Shown piece by piece: positions 60,312 through 64,000 of a stretch of 64,000 nucleotides of DNA (position 1 is its first letter; each line of letters starts with the position of its first letter). Origin of the DNA: Mycolicibacterium sp. CBMA 247 (GTDB lineage Bacteria > Actinomycetota > Actinomycetes > Mycobacteriales > Mycobacteriaceae); the NCBI RefSeq assembly GCF_009729095.1, contig NZ_VTGX01000002.1:868001-932000 (forward strand). The letters are read 5' to 3'. A model generated the notes under the pieces. The model was not told the origin of the DNA and did no database searches. It saw only the letters and a program-made list of their open reading frames with translations. Made by a program: the position numbers and the translations under genes.

Positions 60312-60791
60312 ATGAACAACAGCCCAGTCGTCGTCCTCACCGCAGCCGCCGCCATCGGCAGTGCCGCCTCCGGTGGCATCTTCTACGCGTTCTCCACCTT
60401 CGTGATGCGCGGCCTCGACCGCACCGACTCGGTCGACGCGATCACGGCGATGCGCGGCATCAACGCGGAGGCCAACGCCAACGCGCCGTTCCTGCTGTTC
60501 CTGCTCGGCTCCGCACTGCTGTCGCTGATCGTCGGCGTGGTCGCGCTGACCCAGATCGGCCGGCCAGGCAGTTGGTACCTGCTGGCCGGCGCGATCTTCG
60601 GGGTGCTGGGCGTGATCGTCACGATGCTGTTCAACGTGCCGCTCAACAACCACCTCGACCAGGTCGACCTGGCCGATGCGGCCGCCGAATGGCGGGCCTA
60701 CTTCGGCAACTGGACCGCCTGGAACCACGTGCGCACTGCGACGGGGTTCATCGGAGCGGTCCTGCTGCTGATCGGCCTGCGTTACCGCTGA
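60312..60791 (+). CDS. DUF1772 (anthrone-oxygenase-like) membrane protein
   Basis: 159 residues, four membrane segments: VVVLTAAAAIGSAASGGIFY, FLLFLLGSALLSLIVGVVAL, WYLLAGAIFGVLGVIVTMLF and the last helix TGFIGAVLLLIGLRY, with the family signature FNVPLNNHLD. Start at 60312; ATG at 60276 is also possible. Likely regulated by the divergent AraC protein. Its end overlaps lfrA by 10 bp. Confidence 0.83.
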   Translation: MNNSPVVVLTAAAAIGSAASGGIFYAFSTFVMRGLDRTDSVDAITAMRGINAEANANAPFLLFLLGSALLSLIVGVVALTQIGRPGSWYLLAGAIFGVLGVIVTMLFNVPLNNHLDQVDLADAAAEWRAYFGNWTAWNHVRTATGFIGAVLLLIGLRYR

Positions 60792-62305
60792 GCGGTGCGC
60801 CCGAACGCCACCCCCACGACCGCCGCGGCCGCCATCGCCAGAGTCGCCGCGATGATCGCCGTCGGTGCGATCCCGGAGTCGAACGCCGTGCGGGCCGATT
60901 CGAGCAACCGCTCCGCGGTGGCCGCGGGCAGATCGGTGGCCACCGCGGTGGCCCCGCCGATGCTTTCGGCGGCGTCGGCGGCCTGCGTCGCGCTTAAGCC
61001 GGCCGGCAGCGCAATATTGCTGCGGTAGAACGCGCTGAAGATGGTGCCCAGTGTCGCGGTGCCGATCACCGCGCCCAGTTCGTAGGCGGTCTCCGAGACT
61101 GCCGATGCGGCACCGGCTTTCTCGGCCGGAACCGAGGCGACGATGGTGTCGTTGGACACCGTCTGTGATATCCCGACGCCCAGTTCGAGCACCACGAACG
61201 ACACGATCACCGCGACCACCGACAGGTCATGGCGGAACAGCAGGATCAGGATGTACCCGGCCGCGACCAGCACCAGCCCGGCAACCATCAGCGTCTGCGG
61301 CGCAAAGCGTTTCGCGAGCTGCACCACGCCGATACCGGCGATCATCGACACCACCGCGCCCGGCAGCGTCACCAGACCGGCGGCCAGCGGCGACAGGCCC
61401 AGCACCAGTTGCAGGTGCTGGGAGACGAAGAAGAAGAACCCGATCAACCCCACGATGGACAGGAAGTTCGCCAGGATCGACGAGCTGAACGGGCCGTAGG
61501 AGAACAGCCCGATGTCGAGCATCGGGGTGGCACTTCGCTTCTGCCGACGGACGAACAGCACCGCCGAGCCGATACCGGCGAGGAACGCCAGTGCTACCAG
61601 GATCGACAACCCGTCGTGGGCCGCGGTCTTGATCGCCCACACGAACGGCAACATCGCGGTGAACGACAACACCACGCTGATCAGATCCAGCGGGCCCGGA
61701 TTGGGGTCGCGGGATTCCGGCACCAGCCGAGGCCCGAGTAGCAACAGCGGCAGCAGGATCGGCACGGCCACCAAAAACACCGAACCCCAGTGGAAATGCT
61801 GCAGCAGTGCGCCACCGACGATGGGGCCGAGGGTCGAGCCCGCGGTGAAGCAGGAGGCCCAGATCGCGATCGCGAGCCGGCGGGCCGAGGCGTCGGCGAA
61901 GATGTTGCGGATCAGCGACAGCGTTGACGGCATCAGCATGGCACCGAACACACCGAGCGCGGCGCGGGCGATGACCAGATACTGGGCGCTCGGCGCGAAC
62001 GCGGCCGCGACGGACACCACCGCGAAACCGGTGGCGCCGATCAGCAGCAGCCGCCGCCGGCCGATCCGGTCGCCGAACCCGCCCATGGCGACCAGCAGCG
62101 CGGCCAGCACCAGTGAGTAGACGTCGACGATCCACAGCTGGGTGGAGGCCGCGGGCCGGAAGTCTTCGGCGATCGCCGGCAGCGCGAAGGCCAGCACGGT
62201 GTTGTCGATGGCGATCAGCAGCACCGGCAGCATCAAAACGGCCAGGGCGACCCAGGCGCGTTTAGGGGTCGATACGGATGGACTGCCAGTCAGGCAGGTG
62301 GACAT
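60782..62305 (-). CDS. lfrA: Multidrug efflux pump LfrA (MFS, DHA2 family)
   Basis: 507 residues, 14 membrane segments. DHA2 motifs IAIDNTVLAFALPAIAEDF, GDRIGRRRLLLIGA and FTAGSTLGPIVGGALLQHF. Very close to M. smegmatis LfrA, which exports fluoroquinolones, ethidium and other cationic drugs with protons. Follows lfrR by 24 bp. Confidence 0.92.
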   Translation of the reverse strand: MSTCLTGSPSVSTPKRAWVALAVLMLPVLLIAIDNTVLAFALPAIAEDFRPAASTQLWIVDVYSLVLAALLVAMGGFGDRIGRRRLLLIGATGFAVVSVAAAFAPSAQYLVIARAALGVFGAMLMPSTLSLIRNIFADASARRLAIAIWASCFTAGSTLGPIVGGALLQHFHWGSVFLVAVPILLPLLLLGPRLVPESRDPNPGPLDLISVVLSFTAMLPFVWAIKTAAHDGLSILVALAFLAGIGSAVLFVRRQKRSATPMLDIGLFSYGPFSSSILANFLSIVGLIGFFFFVSQHLQLVLGLSPLAAGLVTLPGAVVSMIAGIGVVQLAKRFAPQTLMVAGLVLVAAGYILILLFRHDLSVVAVIVSFVVLELGVGISQTVSNDTIVASVPAEKAGAASAVSETAYELGAVIGTATLGTIFSAFYRSNIALPAGLSATQAADAAESIGGATAVATDLPAATAERLLESARTAFDSGIAPTAIIAATLAMAAAAVVGVAFGRTAQR

Positions 62306-62329
62306 GAGGGAGGCTCCAAGAAAGTTGGG

Positions 62330-62905
62330 TCAGCCCCGCGGCAATTGGATGGTGCCCGCGGTGAGGCTGGTCATGATGGCGTCGACGATTTGGTGGCGCG
62401 GTGTGCCGTCCTGCTTGGCGGCTTCGTAGCCGGCGTCCAGCAGGGCCCAGAACACTCGCCGGGCCCACCCTGGGGGGTATTCGGGCCTGTCGACTGATGC
62501 TCGGTTGAGTACCTCGACGATTGCCTCGTCGCCGGTGTCCAGGTAGGCCGCCAGCGCGGGATCGGCAAGGATCGTCGGCTCGTTGTAGACGAAGATGACG
62601 ATGGGGCCCAGGTCGAGCTGGCTTTCCACCACGCGGCGCAGCGCGGCATCGGCCGGCCCGTGCGTGGGATCCGCGCGGTCGATGGCGGCATTGCTGAGCT
62701 CGTGGACGTGGCGGGCCAGTGCCCGCAGTAGATCGGTTCGCTCCGGGTAGTACCGGTGCACGGTGCTGCGGCCGACGTCGGCGGCGGTCGCGATATCGCT
62801 GAGCGAGGCGGTCGGCTGGTCGGTCAGCACCGTCATGGCGGCATCGAGAATCGCCTTGCGGGTGCGCTCACGCGGCCCGCTGTGCGTCGTTGCCGAACTG
62901 GTCAT
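62330..62905 (-). CDS. lfrR: TetR-family repressor LfrR
   Basis: 191 residues. Helix-turn-helix SLSDIATAADVGRSTVHRYY; ligand domain ending PRHQIVDAIMTSLTAG. Very close to LfrR, the repressor of lfrA. TATATT (62918-62913) ends 7 nt before the ATG, suggesting a leaderless lfrR-lfrA transcript repressed through the palindrome upstream. Confidence 0.92.
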   Translation of the reverse strand: MTSSATTHSGPRERTRKAILDAAMTVLTDQPTASLSDIATAADVGRSTVHRYYPERTDLLRALARHVHELSNAAIDRADPTHGPADAALRRVVESQLDLGPIVIFVYNEPTILADPALAAYLDTGDEAIVEVLNRASVDRPEYPPGWARRVFWALLDAGYEAAKQDGTPRHQIVDAIMTSLTAGTIQLPRG

Positions 62906-62934
62906 GCGTCAAAATATAGCATGATTGGGTCAAA

Positions 62935-62954
62935 ATGGGACAGTAATGTCCCAT
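62935..62954. promoter_or_regulatory. Candidate LfrR operator
   Basis: ATGGGACA, GTAA, TGTCCCAT: a perfect 8-bp inverted repeat with a 4-nt centre, overlapping the expected -35 region of lfrR. Confidence 0.7.
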
Positions 62955-62957
62955 AGG

Positions 62958-63791
62958 CTATCTGGGTGGGGTGAACCCGCTGGTCGGGGCCGGTGGGGGA
63001 TAGCTGGGGTAGGGCGCGGGGTACGTCATTGCCGGGGCTTGCGGCAGCAGACGGGCCAGCGCGCGACGATGCCGTTCGGCAAGCACCGCGGCCAGCACAT
63101 ACTCCACCGGCACGCCCGGCGGTGGTGGCGGTGAGATGCGTGAGGCCACCTCACCGAAGATCCTTGTGCCCATCTCATGGCGGATCCGCGGATCGAGTTG
63201 CGCCGATCGGGACAGGAACTGCCTGGCCAACTCGGCCTGCTCGGGACCGAGGCCGGACAGCTGCAGCGAGGCGGCCCACCACGCCAGCGCCGGCGGCATG
63301 ACCGGCGGCGGGTTCAGCTTGGGTCCGCGTTCACTGATCACCACGGTGCCGGCGAAGATGTCGCCGAGCCGTTTGCCCTTGGCCGACAACAGACTGCAGA
63401 TCACCGCCGGCCCGCCGGTGAGCATCCAGATCTCGATGAATCCGGCCAGCGCGCGAAACAGGGCCTGGCGGAAGCGTTCCGGACCGCCGTCCTCGGCCAC
63501 CACCCGCAGGCCCAACGCCATCTTGCCCAGCGACCGGCCACGCGTCGCGGTCTCCATCACCACCGGATAACCCACCAGGGTCAGCACGGTGAAGATGATC
63601 AGGATCGCGGCCGACAGCGCATCGTCGAGCTGGCTCAACGTGATCGACCACAACACCAACCCGACCACATACCCGACGGCGATCACCACGATGTCGATCA
63701 GCGCCGCCAGGGTGCGCACCGGCAACTGGGCGATCGCGACGTCGAGGACCACGGCGTCCCCGGTCACCACCGGCGCGGGCTGCGAAACCAT
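62958..63791 (-). CDS. RDD-family membrane protein (Rv3695 type)
   Basis: 277 residues. RDD domain (about 20-155) with RTLAALIDIVVIAVGYVVGL, RGRSLGKMALGLRVV and GKRLGDIFAGTVVI; then a cytoplasmic helical part and a Pro-rich tail. Function unknown. Divergent from the SpoIIM-type gene, as in M. tuberculosis. Confidence 0.87.
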   Translation of the reverse strand: MVSQPAPVVTGDAVVLDVAIAQLPVRTLAALIDIVVIAVGYVVGLVLWSITLSQLDDALSAAILIIFTVLTLVGYPVVMETATRGRSLGKMALGLRVVAEDGGPERFRQALFRALAGFIEIWMLTGGPAVICSLLSAKGKRLGDIFAGTVVISERGPKLNPPPVMPPALAWWAASLQLSGLGPEQAELARQFLSRSAQLDPRIRHEMGTRIFGEVASRISPPPPPGVPVEYVLAAVLAERHRRALARLLPQAPAMTYPAPYPSYPPPAPTSGFTPPR

Positions 63792-63823
63792 ACCGACACA
63801 CGCTACCGACTACGCTTTGCCAG

Positions 63824-64000
63824 GTGGATGTCGATGCGTTCGTCATGGCCCATCGCCCCACCTGGGACCGGTTGGAGCAGTTGGTAAAACGGCGCCGACG
63901 GTTGACCGGTGCCGAGGTCGACGAGTTGGTCGACCTCTACCAGCGGGTCTCAACACATCTGTCGATGGTGCGATCGGCCTCCCAGGATTCGGTACTGGTG
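63824..64000 (+). CDS. SpoIIM/DUF95-type membrane protein, 5' part (Rv3694c type)
   Basis: GTG start 7 nt after TACGCT (63811-63816), so leaderless. The first 59 residues (VDVDAFVMAHRPTWDRLEQL, then RRRRLTGAEVDELVDLYQRV) match the N-terminus of the stage II sporulation M-like proteins next to RDD genes. The gene continues beyond the window. Confidence 0.8.
   Translation, partial: MDVDAFVMAHRPTWDRLEQLVKRRRRLTGAEVDELVDLYQRVSTHLSMVRSASQDSVLV

Overview
This is a high-GC window (by eye about two thirds G+C) from a fast-growing mycobacterium of the Mycolicibacterium type. Gene content and order follow the region that in M. tuberculosis runs from about Rv3731 (ligC) down to Rv3694c: lucA, tRNA-Ser and the 4.5S/SRP RNA, the Rv3722c aminotransferase, dnaX, the tuberculostearic acid genes, ami1, ybaB-recR, murT-gatD, a DnaQ-like exonuclease, leuA, ask-asd, the ergothioneine operon, glpK and the RDD/SpoIIM pair. 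Duplicated ligC next to polD1 and the lfrR-lfrA efflux pair are known from M. smegmatis. Family and synteny assignments come from memory of these families, not from a search.

Layout. 1-2.1 kb: end of a LuxR regulator, then a DUF222/HNH (13E12-type) gene bounded by repeats. 2.1-6.4 kb: two ATP-dependent DNA ligases and a LigD-polymerase-like primase (backup end joining or gap repair). 6.4-12.2 kb: one minus-strand run (lucA, a PepA-like protease, a PucR regulator, a D-amino-acid dehydrogenase, a Gre-like factor, a TetR regulator). 12.2-21.8 kb: conserved housekeeping genes. 21.8-26.2 kb: an NRAMP-like transporter coupled to an MgtE/CBS sensor protein, preceded by a proline-rich short ORF with a strong Shine-Dalgarno and a divergent ArsR regulator with a palindromic operator; this is the best candidate for an undescribed system. 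26.2-37.1 kb: MBL hydrolase, murT-gatD (lipid II amidation), exonuclease, leuA with a complete attenuator, ask-asd and a DUF4185 protein. 37.1-44.8 kb: His/Met-rich membrane protein with fur, two exported proteins, and egtABCDE with overlapping reading frames.

45.1-48.9 kb is a metal-resistance island (CDF exporter, ArsR, P1B ATPase, CadD-like protein) that interrupts the conserved order. 49-54.7 kb returns to the backbone (methyltransferases, GCS2-type ligase, acyltransferase, glpK). 54.7-60.8 kb is accessory: two PadR regulators with clear palindromic operators, a carotenoid oxygenase with a cation:proton antiporter, an AraC regulator and a DUF1772 protein. 60.8-62.9 kb is lfrR-lfrA multidrug efflux. 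The window ends in an RDD protein and the start of a SpoIIM-type protein.

Recurring themes: many genes begin exactly where a transcript would start (a TANNNT -10 box 6-8 nt before the start codon), operons are packed with 4-base stop/start overlaps, and two intergenic hairpins sharing a 13-nt core look like members of one dispersed palindromic repeat family.
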